Positions 24,374 through 33,464 of a stretch of 64,000 nt of DNA are shown in pieces. The position numbers and the translations under genes were made by a program. The stretch spans positions 7,248,001-7,312,000 of the forward strand of contig NZ_CP114036.1 in NCBI RefSeq assembly GCF_026898115.1, in the 5' to 3' direction. Each line of letters starts with the position of its first letter. Positions within the stretch are counted from its first letter, which is position 1. Source of the DNA: Streptomyces sp. S465. GTDB taxonomy: Bacteria > Actinomycetota > Actinomycetes > Streptomycetales > Streptomycetaceae. The notes below the pieces were generated by a model that saw only the letters and a list, made by a program, of their open reading frames with translations, had not been told where the DNA came from and did not search any database.

Positions 24374-25234
24374 CTAGGGCAGCTGGGCCGCCCTCGCCTC
24401 GCGGCGGTTGTCGCGGAAGGCGTTGACCCGGCGGGCCGTGGCGAACAGGGGGATCACCGCGCCCATGACGACCTGGAGGGCGCAGGCCGACTGGAGCAGC
24501 AGCTCACCGCCGGGGGCCTCGAAGGCCCAGGCCGCCAGCAGCGCCATGCTGGTCACGATCCAGCTGAGCATGGCCACCGCGAGCCGGCCGCGCGGCTTGG
24601 GGTACTCCACCCGGCTCACCATCAGCCAGGCGACGCCGATGATCGCGAGCAGCGTCGGCACGAACGGCAGACCCAGCAGGACCACCGAGACGACCGTGAG
24701 GGCGCCGAAGGGACTCGGCATGCCCTGGAAGACGCCGTCACGCAGGGTGACACAGGAGAATCTGGCCAGCCGCAGCACCACCGCCAGCAGCACCACGATC
24801 GCGCCCACCACCGAGACCCGCTGGTAGGCGTCGTCCGAGACCATGCCCCAGACCAGGACGAAGTACGCGGGGGCCAGCCCGAAGCTGATCAGGTCGGAGA
24901 GGTTGTCCAGCTCCGCGCCCATCGCCGAGCTGCGCAGCTTCCGCGCGACCAGCCCGTCGAAGAGGTCGAAGACGGAGGCGAGCAGCATCAGCATCACGGC
25001 CGAGGCCGCGCTGTGCCGGGTCATGCCGCCGTCCTCGCTGCCCGTGAGGTGCGGGATGAGGACGCCGGTGGTGGTGAAGTAGACCGCGAGGAAGCCGCAG
25101 GTGGCGTTGCCCAGGGTCAGCGTGTCGGCTATCGACAGCCGTGTCGACAGCGGCATGTCGTCCGTCTCGTCGACGGCGTCCACCTCGGCCTCGGGGACCC
25201 AGGCGGCCTGGGTATCGGGATCAATCACGGTCAA
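24374..25234 (-). CDS. pssA: CDP-diacylglycerol--serine O-phosphatidyltransferase
   Basis: A 286-residue integral membrane enzyme making phosphatidylserine from CDP-diacylglycerol and serine. The CDP-alcohol phosphotransferase signature is complete: Asp90, Asp93-Gly94, Ala97-Arg98, Gly106, Asp110 and Asp114 in the segment starting DLFDGLVARK. Several hydrophobic helices surround it. The start is TTG 25234 or GTG 25228; both lie inside the 3' end of the psd gene, so the two are translationally coupled. Product passes directly to the decarboxylase encoded upstream, giving phosphatidylethanolamine, a major Streptomyces lipid. Confidence 0.93.
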   Translation of the reverse strand: MTVIDPDTQAAWVPEAEVDAVDETDDMPLSTRLSIADTLTLGNATCGFLAVYFTTTGVLIPHLTGSEDGGMTRHSAASAVMLMLLASVFDLFDGLVARKLRSSAMGAELDNLSDLISFGLAPAYFVLVWGMVSDDAYQRVSVVGAIVVLLAVVLRLARFSCVTLRDGVFQGMPSPFGALTVVSVVLLGLPFVPTLLAIIGVAWLMVSRVEYPKPRGRLAVAMLSWIVTSMALLAAWAFEAPGGELLLQSACALQVVMGAVIPLFATARRVNAFRDNRREARAAQLP

Positions 25235-25877
25235 GGCGAGTCACCCCCGCGGTGGTGGCCTGGCCGACCTCGACCGCGACATCCACACCCTCGGGAAGGT
25301 AGATGTCGACGCGCGAGCCGAAACGGATCAGACCGATCCGCTCACCCTGTTCGACCTTGGTGCCCTGGGGCACGTAGGGCACGATACGCCGGGCGACCGC
25401 ACCGGCGATCTGGACCATCTCGATGTCGCCGAGCTCGGTGTCGAAGTGCCAGACGACCCGCTCGTTGTTCTCGCTCTCCTTGTTGAAGGCGGGTACGAAG
25501 CCACCGGGGATGTGCTCCACGGAGGTCACCGTGCCGGCCAGCGGGGCGCGGTTGACGTGCACATTGAGCGGGCTCATGAAGATGGCGACGCGGGTACGTC
25601 CGTCCTTCCACGGCATGATGCTCTGCACCACACCGTCGGCCGGAGAGATCACCCGGCCTTGAGTGATCTCTCTCTCAGGGTCGCGGAAGAACCACAGCAT
25701 GCCCGCCGCGAGCGCGGTGGCGGGCACGGCGACCGCCGTCCAGCGTCCGGAGCGGCGGGCCCGAGCAAGACTGACCGCCGCGGTGGCGACGGTCGGGAGG
25801 AGCCACGGCGACGCTCCGCGCGCGAGGCGTAGACCGACCAAGCTGTCGCGTTGTGCAGAGGAATGGCTGTGGGGCAT
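25221..25877 (-). CDS. psd: Phosphatidylserine decarboxylase (short form)
   Basis: A 218-residue pyruvoyl enzyme that decarboxylates phosphatidylserine to phosphatidylethanolamine. The self-cleavage site is the Gly187-Ser188 pair in IRFGSRVDIY, which yields a small C-terminal alpha chain with the pyruvoyl group. Conserved VSPADG-type (ISPADG) and FMSPLNVHVNRAP segments are present. A hydrophobic stretch around residues 48-62 may anchor it to the membrane. ATG 25877 (MPHSHSS) has AAGG upstream; a 30-residue extension is unlikely. It is first in the psd-pssA operon. The 180-base gap upstream to the next gene shows no clear terminator. Confidence 0.92.
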   Translation of the reverse strand: MPHSHSSAQRDSLVGLRLARGASPWLLPTVATAAVSLARARRSGRWTAVAVPATALAAGMLWFFRDPEREITQGRVISPADGVVQSIMPWKDGRTRVAIFMSPLNVHVNRAPLAGTVTSVEHIPGGFVPAFNKESENNERVVWHFDTELGDIEMVQIAGAVARRIVPYVPQGTKVEQGERIGLIRFGSRVDIYLPEGVDVAVEVGQATTAGVTRLDRD

Positions 25878-26057
25878 GGATGACCTTCGTAGCGGAGGAT
25901 GCCGCGACGTGAGACTGGGGACGGCGGCTTTCCGGGATGGTATCGGTTGCGAGCGGTAACTGGGCAAGCGCCAGGGCCTGTCGGTGGCTGGTCAGTGACC
26001 GAAGACCCTCGGCGCGGTGTGAGCTTCTTCTCTCGGATACCACCCCAAAAGGGACGT

Positions 26058-27260
26058 TCAGTCTTGGGTTCGGTATTCCTCCAGGAGCCTCCGTCCAATA
26101 ATCATTTTCTGAATCTCGGCGGTACCTTCGCCGATGAGAAGCATCGGCGCCTCCCGGTAGAGGCGCTCGATCTCGTATTCCTTGGAGAAGCCGTACCCGC
26201 CGTGGATGCGGAACGCGTCCTCCACGACCTCTTTGCAGTACTCCGACGCCAGGTACTTCGCCATTCCCGCCTCGAGGTCGTTGCGGGCACCCGAGTCCTT
26301 CTTCCGGGCCGCATTGACCATCATCGCATGAGCGGCCTCGACCTTTGTTCCCATTTCGGCCAGTTTGAACTGGATGGCCTGGTGCTGCGCGATCGGCTTG
26401 CCGAAGGTGTGCCGCTGCTGTGCGTAGGCGACGCCCAGCTCGAATGCGCGCCGCGCCACACCGCAGCCGCGCGCGGCCACATTCACCCGGCCGACCTCCA
26501 CTCCGTCCATCATTTGGTAAAAACCTCGGTCCGGCGTCCCGCCGAGCACCCGATCGGCCGGAATGCGTAGTCCGTCCATGATGAGCTCGGTGGTGTCGAC
26601 CCCCTTGTAGCCCATCTTCTCGATCTTGCCGGGGATGGTCAGACCGGGCCGCACCTCCCCGAAGCCGGGCTCCTTCTCGACCAGGAAGGTGGTCATCGCC
26701 TTGTGCGGGGCGACCCCTTCCCGCGGCTCGCCGGTCCGGCACAGGACCGCCACCAGGGTGGAGGTGCCGCCGTTGGTCAGCCACATCTTCTGGCCGTTCA
26801 GGACGTAGTCGTCGCCGTCCCGCACCGCCTTGCTGGTGATCGCCGACACATCCGAGCCCAGCCCCGGCTCCGACATCGAGAAGGCGCCCCGGATCTCGCC
26901 CAGCGCCATCTTGGGCAGGAAATACTCCTTCTGCTCCGCGGTGCCGTGCTGTTTGAGCATGTACGCCACGATGAAGTGCGTGTTGATGATGCCCGACACG
27001 CTCATCCAGCCGCGGGCGATCTCCTCCACGCACAGCGCGTAGGTGAGCAGCGACTCACCCAGACCGCCGTATTCCTCCGGGATCATCAGCCCGAAGACGC
27101 CGAGCTCCTTCAGTCCCTCGACGATCGCGGTCGGATATTCGTCGCGATGCTCCAGCTCGGTCGCGACCGGCAGGATCTCCTTGTCGACAAAATCCCTGAC
27201 CGTGGCGAGGATCTCCCGCTGGATGTCGGTCAGGCCCTCCGTCTGTGCGAGGCGGCTCAT
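26058..27260 (-). CDS. mcd: Acyl-CoA dehydrogenase, probable (2S)-methylsuccinyl-CoA dehydrogenase
   Basis: A 400-residue FAD flavoprotein with the acyl-CoA dehydrogenase signatures FSMSEPGLGSD and KMWLTNGG and a catalytic glutamate in LIGEGTAEIQ. Its place at the end of an operon with ethylmalonyl-CoA mutase, a MaoC hydratase and an HpcH/HpaI lyase points to oxidation of methylsuccinyl-CoA to mesaconyl-CoA, step four of the ethylmalonyl-CoA pathway. Length is that of normal acyl-CoA dehydrogenases, shorter than the roughly 550-residue proteobacterial Mcd as I recall it. The ATG lies two bases after the hydratase stop, so expression is coupled. Specificity rests on context. Confidence 0.87.
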   Translation of the reverse strand: MSRLAQTEGLTDIQREILATVRDFVDKEILPVATELEHRDEYPTAIVEGLKELGVFGLMIPEEYGGLGESLLTYALCVEEIARGWMSVSGIINTHFIVAYMLKQHGTAEQKEYFLPKMALGEIRGAFSMSEPGLGSDVSAITSKAVRDGDDYVLNGQKMWLTNGGTSTLVAVLCRTGEPREGVAPHKAMTTFLVEKEPGFGEVRPGLTIPGKIEKMGYKGVDTTELIMDGLRIPADRVLGGTPDRGFYQMMDGVEVGRVNVAARGCGVARRAFELGVAYAQQRHTFGKPIAQHQAIQFKLAEMGTKVEAAHAMMVNAARKKDSGARNDLEAGMAKYLASEYCKEVVEDAFRIHGGYGFSKEYEIERLYREAPMLLIGEGTAEIQKMIIGRRLLEEYRTQD

Positions 27261-27261
27261 A

Positions 27262-27768
27262 TCACTGCCCTCCCAGCTCCGGGCGGCCCGGCTGTTCTCC
27301 GCCCCGCTCCTTGATGTACGTGGCGGTCGGCACCATCACCTTGCGCCGGAAGACACAGACCAGGGTGCCGTCCTGCTTGTAGCCCTTGGTCTCCACATGC
27401 ACGATGCCCCGGTCCGATTTGGACTTCGACGGCGTCTTGTCCAGAACCGTCGTCTCGCCGTAGATCGTGTCGCCGTGGAAGGTGGGCGCGACATGCCGAA
27501 GCGACTCGATCTCCAGATTGGCGATCGCCTTTCCCGAGACATCGGGCACGGACATGCCCAGCAGCAGTGAGTAGATGTAGTTGCCGACCACCACGTTCTT
27601 GCCGAAATCGGTTGTCTTCTCGGCGTAGTTGCTGTCCATGTGCAGCGGGTGGTGGTTCATGGTGAGCAGACAGAAGAGGTGGTCGTCGTATTCGGTGACC
27701 GTCTTCCCCGGCCAGTGCCGGTAGACGTCGCCCACCGTGAACTCCTCATAGGTACGGCCGAACTGCAT
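27262..27768 (-). CDS. mch: MaoC-family dehydratase, probable mesaconyl-CoA hydratase
   Basis: A 168-residue single hot-dog protein with the hydratase-2 type motif MNHHPLHMDSNYA holding the catalytic His/Asp, and YAEKTDFGKNVVVGNYIYSL after it. In this operon it should hydrate mesaconyl-C1-CoA to beta-methylmalyl-CoA. Proteobacterial Mch proteins are about twice this size, so the actinobacterial enzyme probably works as a dimer of single domains. It is sandwiched between the lyase (three-base gap) and the dehydrogenase. Confidence 0.87.
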   Translation of the reverse strand: MQFGRTYEEFTVGDVYRHWPGKTVTEYDDHLFCLLTMNHHPLHMDSNYAEKTTDFGKNVVVGNYIYSLLLGMSVPDVSGKAIANLEIESLRHVAPTFHGDTIYGETTVLDKTPSKSKSDRGIVHVETKGYKQDGTLVCVFRRKVMVPTATYIKERGGEQPGRPELGGQ

Positions 27769-27771
27769 GGC

Positions 27772-28752
27772 TCACGCCTCCGGGGGCTGGAAGGTGGACG
27801 TACGGGTCATCCCGGCCGCGCGGCCCTTGCCCGCGATGACCAGGGCCATCTTGCGGCTGGCCTCGTCGATCATCTCGTCGCCGAGCATCGCCGAGCCCTT
27901 CATACCGCCCGCTGCCGAGGTGCAGTGGTCGTAGGCGTCCAGGATCAGCTCGGCGTGGTCGTAGTCCTCCTGCGACGGCGAGAAGACCTCGTTGGCCGCC
28001 TCCACCTGACCCGGGTGCAGCACCCACTTGCCGTCGTAGCCGAGGGCGGCGGCGCGCCCGGCCACCTCGCGGAAGCCGTCCACATTGCGGATCTGGAGGT
28101 AGGGGCCGTCGATCGCCTGGAGGTCATGGGTGCGGGCCGCCATCAGGATCCGCATCAGGATGTAGTGGTACGCGTCCGCCGGATAGCCCGGCGGCTGCTC
28201 GCCCACGACCAGGGACTTCATGTTGATGGACGCCATGAAGTCGGCCGGGCCGAAGACAATGGTCTCCAGACGCGGCGAGGCGCCGGCGATCTCGTCCACG
28301 TTGACCAGGCCCTTGGCGTTCTCGATCTGCGCCTCGATGCCGATCCGCCCGACCTCGAAGCCCATCGTCTTCTCGATCTGGGTGAGCAGCAGGTCGAGCG
28401 CGATCACCTGCTGGGCGTCCTGCACCTTGGGCAGCATGATGCAGTCCAGGTTGGGGCCCGCGCCCTCGACGACCGTGATGACGTCCCGGTACGTCCAGTG
28501 GGTGGTCCAGTCGTTGACCCGCACCACCCGGGTCTTACCGGTCCAGTCGCCCTCGTTCAGCGCCTTGACGATGGAGTGCCGGGCGTCCTCCTTGGCCAGC
28601 GGCGCACAGGCGTCCTCCAGGTCCAGGAAGACCTGGTCGGCCGGGAGCCCCTGGGCCTTCTCCAGGAAGCGCGGATTGGAGCCGGGGACGGCCAGGCAGG
28701 AGCGGCGGGGGCGGAGCCGGGCGGCGGCGGAGGAGCGGTCGGGGGCGGTCAT
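27772..28752 (-). CDS. mcl: HpcH/HpaI-family CoA ester lyase (beta-methylmalyl/malyl-CoA lyase)
   Basis: A 326-residue TIM-barrel lyase of the CitE/Mcl family. It begins with the typical RSCLAVPGSNPRFLEKA and carries the metal-binding acidic residues in FLDLEDACAP and GIEAQIENAKG, then FGPADFMAS. It should cleave beta-methylmalyl-CoA to glyoxylate and propionyl-CoA, the last specific step of the ethylmalonyl-CoA pathway. Start ATG 28752 overlaps the stop of the mutase gene as ATGA. The same fold includes citrate-lyase beta subunits, but the operon decides for the malyl-CoA type. Confidence 0.9.
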   Translation of the reverse strand: MTAPDRSSAAARLRPRRSCLAVPGSNPRFLEKAQGLPADQVFLDLEDACAPLAKEDARHSIVKALNEGDWTGKTRVVRVNDWTTHWTYRDVITVVEGAGPNLDCIMLPKVQDAQQVIALDLLLTQIEKTMGFEVGRIGIEAQIENAKGLVNVDEIAGASPRLETIVFGPADFMASINMKSLVVGEQPPGYPADAYHYILMRILMAARTHDLQAIDGPYLQIRNVDGFREVAGRAAALGYDGKWVLHPGQVEAANEVFSPSQEDYDHAELILDAYDHCTSAAGGMKGSAMLGDEMIDEASRKMALVIAGKGRAAGMTRTSTFQPPEA

Positions 28753-30767
28753 GCGGGAACCTCCAGAGGGGGAAGCGTGTGCGCGGCACGGATCGCATCG
28801 ACGATACGGCCGATGATCTCCGTGATACCGAAGTCCTTGGGGGTGAAGACGGCGGCCACCCCCGCCGCACGCAGGGCGGCGGCGTCCGTGGCCGGAATGA
28901 TCCCGCCGACGATGACGGGGATGTCCCGGGCGCCCGCGCCGCGCAGCCGCTCCAGGACGTCGGGCACCAGCTCGGCATGCGAACCGGACAGGATGGACAG
29001 CCCGACACAGTGCACGTCCTCGGCCACGGCGGCCGAGACGATCTGCTCGGGGGTGAGCCGGATCCCCTGGTAGACCACCTCGAAGCCGGCGTCCCTGGCG
29101 CGCACCGCGATCTGCTCGGCGCCGTTGCTGTGCCCGTCCAGACCGGGCTTGCCGACCAGCAGCCGCAGCCTGCCGCCGCCCAGCTCGGCGGCGGTCTTGT
29201 CGACCTTCTCGCGGACCGTGGCCAGCAGGGAGCCCGCCTCCGCGGTGACGGCCACGGGCGCGCCGCCGACCCCGGTGGGGGCGCGGAACTCGCCGAAGAC
29301 ATCGCGCAGCGCCCAGGCCCACTCCCCGGTGGTCACGCCCGCACGGGCGCAGCGCAGGGTCGCGGGCATCAGGTTCTCGGTTCCCGCGGCGGCCTTACGG
29401 AGGGCGGCGAGGGCCTCCTGGGCGGGGCCCTCCGCGCGCCGCTCGCGCCAGGTGTGCAGGGCCGAGACCACCCGCGCCTCGTTCTCCGGGTCCACCGTCA
29501 TGATCGCGGTGTCGAGATCGGCGGTGAGCGGATTGGGCTCGGTGGACTCGTAGCAGTTGACGCCGACGATCTTCTCCTCGCCCGCCTCGATGCGCGCCCT
29601 GCGCTCGGCGTGGGAGGCCACCAGCCGCGCCTTGAGGTAACCGGACTCGACGGCGGCCATCGCCCCGCCTATCTCCTGGATCCGCTCGATCTCCGCCTCG
29701 GCCTCCTCGACCAGCGCGGCGACCTTGGCCTCGACCACCTGGGAGCCCTCGAAGATGTCGTCGTACTCCAGCAGGTCGCTCTCGTGGGCGAGCACCTGCT
29801 GGATGCGCAGCGACCACTGCTGGTCCCAGGGGCGGGGCAGGCCCAGCGCCTCGTTCCAGGCCGGGAGCTGGACGGCGCGGGCGCGGGCGTCCTTGGAGAG
29901 GGTCACGGCCAGCATCTCCAGGACGATGCGCTGGACGTTGTTCTCCGGCTGGGCCTCGGTCAGGCCGAGCGAGTTCACCTGGACGCCGTAGCGGAACCGG
30001 CGGTGCTTGGGGTTCTCGATCCCGTAGCGCTCATGGGTGACGCGGTCCCAGATGCGGCCGAAGGCGCGCATCTTGCACATCTCCTCGATGAACCGGACGC
30101 CCGCGTTCACGAAGAACGAGATCCGGGCCACCACCTCGCCCTTACGGTCCTCGGGAACCTGGCCGGAGGCGAACACCGCGTCCAGGACGGAGATCGCCGT
30201 GGCCATCGCGTAGGCGATCTCCTGCACCGGAGTGGCCCCGGCCTCCTGGAGGTGGTAGCTACAGATGTTGATCGGGTTCCACTTGGGGATGTGGTGGACC
30301 GTGTACGCGATCATGTCGGTGGTCAGCCGCAGGCTCGGGCCCGGCGGGAAGACGTGCGTACCGCGCGAGAGGTACTCCTTGACGATGTCGTTCTGCGTCG
30401 TCCCCTGGAGCTTCGCGATATCGGCGCCGTGCTCCTCGGCCACGACCTGATACAGCGCCAGCAGCCACATCGCGGTCGCGTTGATGGTCATGGAGGTGTT
30501 CATCCGCTCCAGGGGGATCTCCTGGAACAGCCGCCGCATGTCGCCCAGATGCGAGACCGGGACCCCGACCCGGCCCACCTCGCCCCGGGCCAGGAGGTGG
30601 TCGGGGTCGTAGCCGGTCTGGGTGGGCAGGTCGAAGGCGACCGACAGCCCGGTCTGGCCCTTGGCCAGGTTGCGCCGGTACAGCTCGTTGGACGCCTCGG
30701 CGCTCGAGTGCCCGGCGTAGGTCCGCATCAGCCAGGGCCGGTCCTTGGGACGGGGCGCGCCACTCAT
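28749..30767 (-). CDS. ecm: Ethylmalonyl-CoA mutase, cobalamin-dependent (MeaA/Ecm)
   Basis: A 672-residue single-chain mutase. The N-terminal TIM barrel has the mutase signatures LSVAFDLPTQTGYD and MNTSMTINATAMWLLALY; the C-terminal B12-binding domain has the base-off histidine motif LDGHSNG near residue 543, then LSILSGSH and VGGIIP. It should rearrange ethylmalonyl-CoA to methylsuccinyl-CoA with adenosylcobalamin, not methylmalonyl-CoA, because ccr lies immediately upstream with a four-base overlap. The whole pathway therefore depends on cobalamin. I see no cobalamin riboswitch before the operon. Confidence 0.93.
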   Translation of the reverse strand: MSGAPRPKDRPWLMRTYAGHSSAEASNELYRRNLAKGQTGLSVAFDLPTQTGYDPDHLLARGEVGRVGVPVSHLGDMRRLFQEIPLERMNTSMTINATAMWLLALYQVVAEEHGADIAKLQGTTQNDIVKEYLSRGTHVFPPGPSLRLTTDMIAYTVHHIPKWNPINICSYHLQEAGATPVQEIAYAMATAISVLDAVFASGQVPEDRKGEVVARISFFVNAGVRFIEEMCKMRAFGRIWDRVTHERYGIENPKHRRFRYGVQVNSLGLTEAQPENNVQRIVLEMLAVTLSKDARARAVQLPAWNEALGLPRPWDQQWSLRIQQVLAHESDLLEYDDIFEGSQVVEAKVAALVEEAEAEIERIQEIGGAMAAVESGYLKARLVASHAERRARIEAGEEKIVGVNCYESTEPNPLTADLDTAIMTVDPENEARVVSALHTWRERRAEGPAQEALAALRKAAAGTENLMPATLRCARAGVTTGEWAWALRDVFGEFRAPTGVGGAPVAVTAEAGSLLATVREKVDKTAAELGGGRLRLLVGKPGLDGHSNGAEQIAVRARDAGFEVVYQGIRLTPEQIVSAAVAEDVHCVGLSILSGSHAELVPDVLERLRGAGARDIPVIVGGIIPATDAAALRAAGVAAVFTPKDFGITEIIGRIVDAIRAAHTLPPLEVPA

Positions 30768-32140
30768 CGGACGTCCTCGCCGTGCTCGGCGGTCCGCTCC
30801 GACACGTCATCACGGAACAGATTGATGGCGTCGATGTGCCGGTCGCGCATCGCCTGGTCGCGCACGCCCATGCCCTCCTCCGGGGCCAGGCACAGCACCC
30901 CGACCTTGCCCTGGTGGCGGTTGCGGTGCACGTCGTACGCGGCCTGGCCGGTGTCCTCCAGCCGGTAGGTCTTGGACAGCGTCGGGTGGATCCTGCCCTT
31001 GGCGATCAGCCGGTTGGCCTCCCACGCTTCGCGGTAGTTGGCGAAGTGGGAGCCGATGATCCGCTTCAGCGACATCCATAGATAGCGGTTGTCGTACTCA
31101 TGGGTGTACCCGGAGGTCGACGCGCAGGTGACGATCGTGCCGCCCTTACGGGTGACATAGACGGACGCGCCGAAGGTCTCGCGGCCCGGGTGCTCGAAGA
31201 CGATGTCCACGTCCTCGCCGCCGGTCAGCTCGCGGATCTTCTTGCCGAACCGCTTCCATTCGCGCGGGTCCTGGGTGCCGTCGTCCTTCCAGAACCGGTA
31301 GTCCTCGGCGGTGCGGTCGATGATCGCCTCGGCGCCCATCCGCCGGCAGATCTCGGCCTTCCGCGGCGAGGAGACCACACAGATCGGGTTGGCCCCGCCG
31401 GCCAGCGCGAACTGGGTGGCGTAGGAGCCGAGTCCGCCGCTCGCGCCCCAGATCAGGACGTTGTCGCCCTGCTTCATCCCGGCGCCGTTACGGGAGACCA
31501 GCTGCCGGTAGGCGGTGGAGTTGACCAGCCCCGGGGCGGCCGCCTCCTCCCAGCTCAGATGGGCGGGCTTGGGCATCAGCTGGTTGGCCTTGACCAGGGC
31601 GATCTCGGCGAGCCCGCCGAAGTTGGTCTCGAAGCCCCAGATGCGCTGCTCGGGGTCGAGCATGGTGTCGTTGTGGCCGTCGGAGCTCTCCAGCTCGACC
31701 GACAGACAGTGCGCGACGACCTCGGCGCCCGGCTTCCAGGCGTTCACACCGGGGCCGGTGCGCAGCACGACGCCCGCGAGGTCGGAGCCGATGATGTGGT
31801 ACGGCAGGTCGTGCCGCTTGGCCAGGGGGGAGAGCTTGCCGTACCGCTCCAGGAAGCCGAAGGTCGGCAGCGGCTCGAAGATCGAGGTCCACACGGAGTT
31901 GTAGTTGACCGAGCTGGCCATCACGGCGACGAGGGCCTCGCCGGGGCCCAGCTCGGGCACCGGCACCTCGTCCACGTGCAGTGACTTGCGGGGGTCCTTC
32001 TCCCGGGTGGTGAGGCCCGCGAACATGTCGGCCTCGTCCTTGCGCACGGTCACCGCGCGGTACGACTCGGGGATGCGCAGTGCCGCGAAGTCCTCGGGTG
32101 CTGTGTCCGACGCCAGGATCGCGTCAAGTATCTCGTTCAT
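30764..32140 (-). CDS. ccr: Crotonyl-CoA carboxylase/reductase
   Basis: A 458-residue medium-chain dehydrogenase/reductase that reductively carboxylates crotonyl-CoA to ethylmalonyl-CoA with NADPH and CO2. The four residues that I recall as the CO2-binding set of Kitasatospora Ccr, Asn81, Phe170, Glu171 and His365, fall here at exactly the same numbers (SSVNYN, WGFETN, GSHFAN). The NADPH fold motif is WGASGGLGSYA at about 231-241. ATG 32140 has GGAGG upstream; the frame continues farther but as a shadow. It is first in the ethylmalonyl-CoA operon; its product also serves as a polyketide extender unit. A promoter with an embedded palindrome lies 224 bases upstream. Confidence 0.95.
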   Translation of the reverse strand: MNEILDAILASDTAPEDFAALRIPESYRAVTVRKDEADMFAGLTTREKDPRKSLHVDEVPVPELGPGEALVAVMASSVNYNSVWTSIFEPLPTFGFLERYGKLSPLAKRHDLPYHIIGSDLAGVVLRTGPGVNAWKPGAEVVAHCLSVELESSDGHNDTMLDPEQRIWGFETNFGGLAEIALVKANQLMPKPAHLSWEEAAAPGLVNSTAYRQLVSRNGAGMKQGDNVLIWGASGGLGSYATQFALAGGANPICVVSSPRKAEICRRMGAEAIIDRTAEDYRFWKDDGTQDPREWKRFGKKIRELTGGEDVDIVFEHPGRETFGASVYVTRKGGTIVTCASTSGYTHEYDNRYLWMSLKRIIGSHFANYREAWEANRLIAKGRIHPTLSKTYRLEDTGQAAYDVHRNRHQGKVGVLCLAPEEGMGVRDQAMRDRHIDAINLFRDDVSERTAEHGEDVR

Positions 32141-32363
32141 CGGTGCCTCCGGCGAAGCGTCCACGGGGGACGCCTGAGGGAACGCTGGGCTCGGGACGGG
32201 TGGATGCTGATGCGGTGCCGTCGGTTCGGCGGAGGTGGTGCTGAATGCGGCGCGGGTGGCGCCGGGCGCCTGGTGACGCAGGCGTTGTCCGGGCGCGCAA
32301 AGCGGCTTGCGGGGACAGCCGGCGCACGGCGGTTGGCAGCGCGCCGGCCGCCCGGACACCCTC

Positions 32364-32392
32364 ACCGTATGGCACCCTGTGCCACCTCGCAA
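32364..32392 (-). promoter_or_regulatory. Candidate promoter with embedded operator for the ccr operon
   Basis: Read leftward, -35 TTGCGA (32387-32392), a 17-base spacer and -10 TACGGT (32364-32369) form a standard promoter. The spacer contains the interrupted palindrome GGCAC-AGG-GTGCC (32371-32383). A regulator bound there would block RNA polymerase; the TetR-type gene just upstream is the obvious candidate. The leader to ccr is long, about 220 bases. The rest of the 384-base gap 32141-32524 holds only this leader, this promoter and the tetR terminator. Confidence 0.5.
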
Positions 32393-32447
32393 GACACTGG
32401 GTGCCAACAATTTCCCTCAGTTGTCATCTCGGCTGCACACATGAGCA

Positions 32448-32480
32448 ACGACGGCCGCCCCGAGCCGGGGCGGCCGTCGT
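32448..32480 (-). terminator. Terminator after the tetR-family gene
   Basis: ACGACGGCCGCCCC at 32448-32461 pairs perfectly over 14 bp with 32467-32480 across loop GAGCC. It lies just beyond the stop of the leftward TetR-type gene, separating it from the ccr promoter. Confidence 0.85.
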
Positions 32481-32524
32481 CTCTGGTGGGTGGCCGGCGG
32501 TGGGTGGCCGGCGGGGGTGCGGAG

Positions 32525-33349
32525 CTACCGCTTGAGAGCCTCCTTGATCGTCCGCATGACCTCGGTCAGCGGCGCGTCCGTCCGCGCCACCATCACCACC
32601 ACCTCGTCCTCCTCCGTCGCCGAGACCGCCGCCGCGGGGCGCTGCCGGGCCGGAGCGGGGCGGCCGCCGATGCCGGTGCCGAAGGTCTCCCGGACGATCG
32701 CGAAGGCGTGGTCCAGCTGCGCCTCCACATCGCCCTGGCCCCCCGCCCGCAGCCAGCGCCGCAGCACATGGTTGTGGGCCGTGACCACGGCCGAGGCGGC
32801 CACCTCGGCCAGCAGCGGATCGTCGTCGCCGTCGTGGTGCGCCCCCTCGTCGAAGTGGCCCAGCAGATAGCGGGTGAACAGCCGCTCGTAGCGGGCCACC
32901 GAGGCGATCTCCCGCTCCCGCAGGGCCGGTACCTCACGGGTCAGCCGGTAGCGCTCCACGGAGACGGTCGGCGCGGACGCGTACATCCGCATGACCTCCT
33001 TGATCCCGCGGCACACGGTGTCCAGGGGGTTCTCATGCGGAGGCGCCGCGTCCAGCACCGCCGCGGCCCGCACCAGCGTGTCGTCGTGGTCAGGGAAGAT
33101 CGCCTCTTCCTTGGAGCGGAAGTGCCGGAAGAAGGTGCGCCGGGCCACCCCCGCGCGGGCCGCGATCTCATCGACGGTCGTCGCCTCGTACCCCTGCGTC
33201 GCGAACAACTCCATCGCCGCGGCGGCGAGTTTGCGCCGCATGGACAGACGCTGAGCCGCGGCGCGGCGGCTTCCCGCGCTCTCACCGCCGCCGGACGAGG
33301 GGGGTCGCTTCGTACGCTCCGTACGCGTGGCCTTCACGGGCTGGGACAT
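32525..33349 (-). CDS. TetR/AcrR-family transcriptional regulator
   Basis: A 274-residue regulator. After a basic, disordered 30-residue start, the TetR helix-turn-helix lies at about residues 40-85, with the recognition part TTVDEIAARAGVARRTFFRHFRSKEE interrupted by nothing unusual. The ligand domain follows, and an acidic/hydrophobic C-terminal extension of about 50 residues is longer than in most relatives. ATG 33349 (MSQPVKATRT) is used; the upstream extension is shadow. Position between the 3-hydroxyacyl-CoA dehydrogenase and ccr suggests control of acyl-CoA or butyryl-CoA metabolism, possibly through the palindrome GGCACAGGGTGCC, which is inference. Confidence 0.88.
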   Translation of the reverse strand: MSQPVKATRTERTKRPPSSGGGESAGSRRAAAQRLSMRRKLAAAAMELFATQGYEATTVDEIAARAGVARRTFFRHFRSKEEAIFPDHDDTLVRAAAVLDAAPPHENPLDTVCRGIKEVMRMYASAPTVSVERYRLTREVPALREREIASVARYERLFTRYLLGHFDEGAHHDGDDDPLLAEVAASAVVTAHNHVLRRWLRAGGQGDVEAQLDHAFAIVRETFGTGIGGRPAPARQRPAAAVSATEEDEVVVMVARTDAPLTEVMRTIKEALKR

Positions 33350-33464
33350 GTGGGGAACGTAACACGCTTGTGTGTGCCGGTGCGGGGGCAGACCGACGGA
33401 AGGCTCCAGCAGCCCTCCCCACCGGGCACCGGACTGCGCCGGTCCGCCCCACCCGGAGCCGAAT

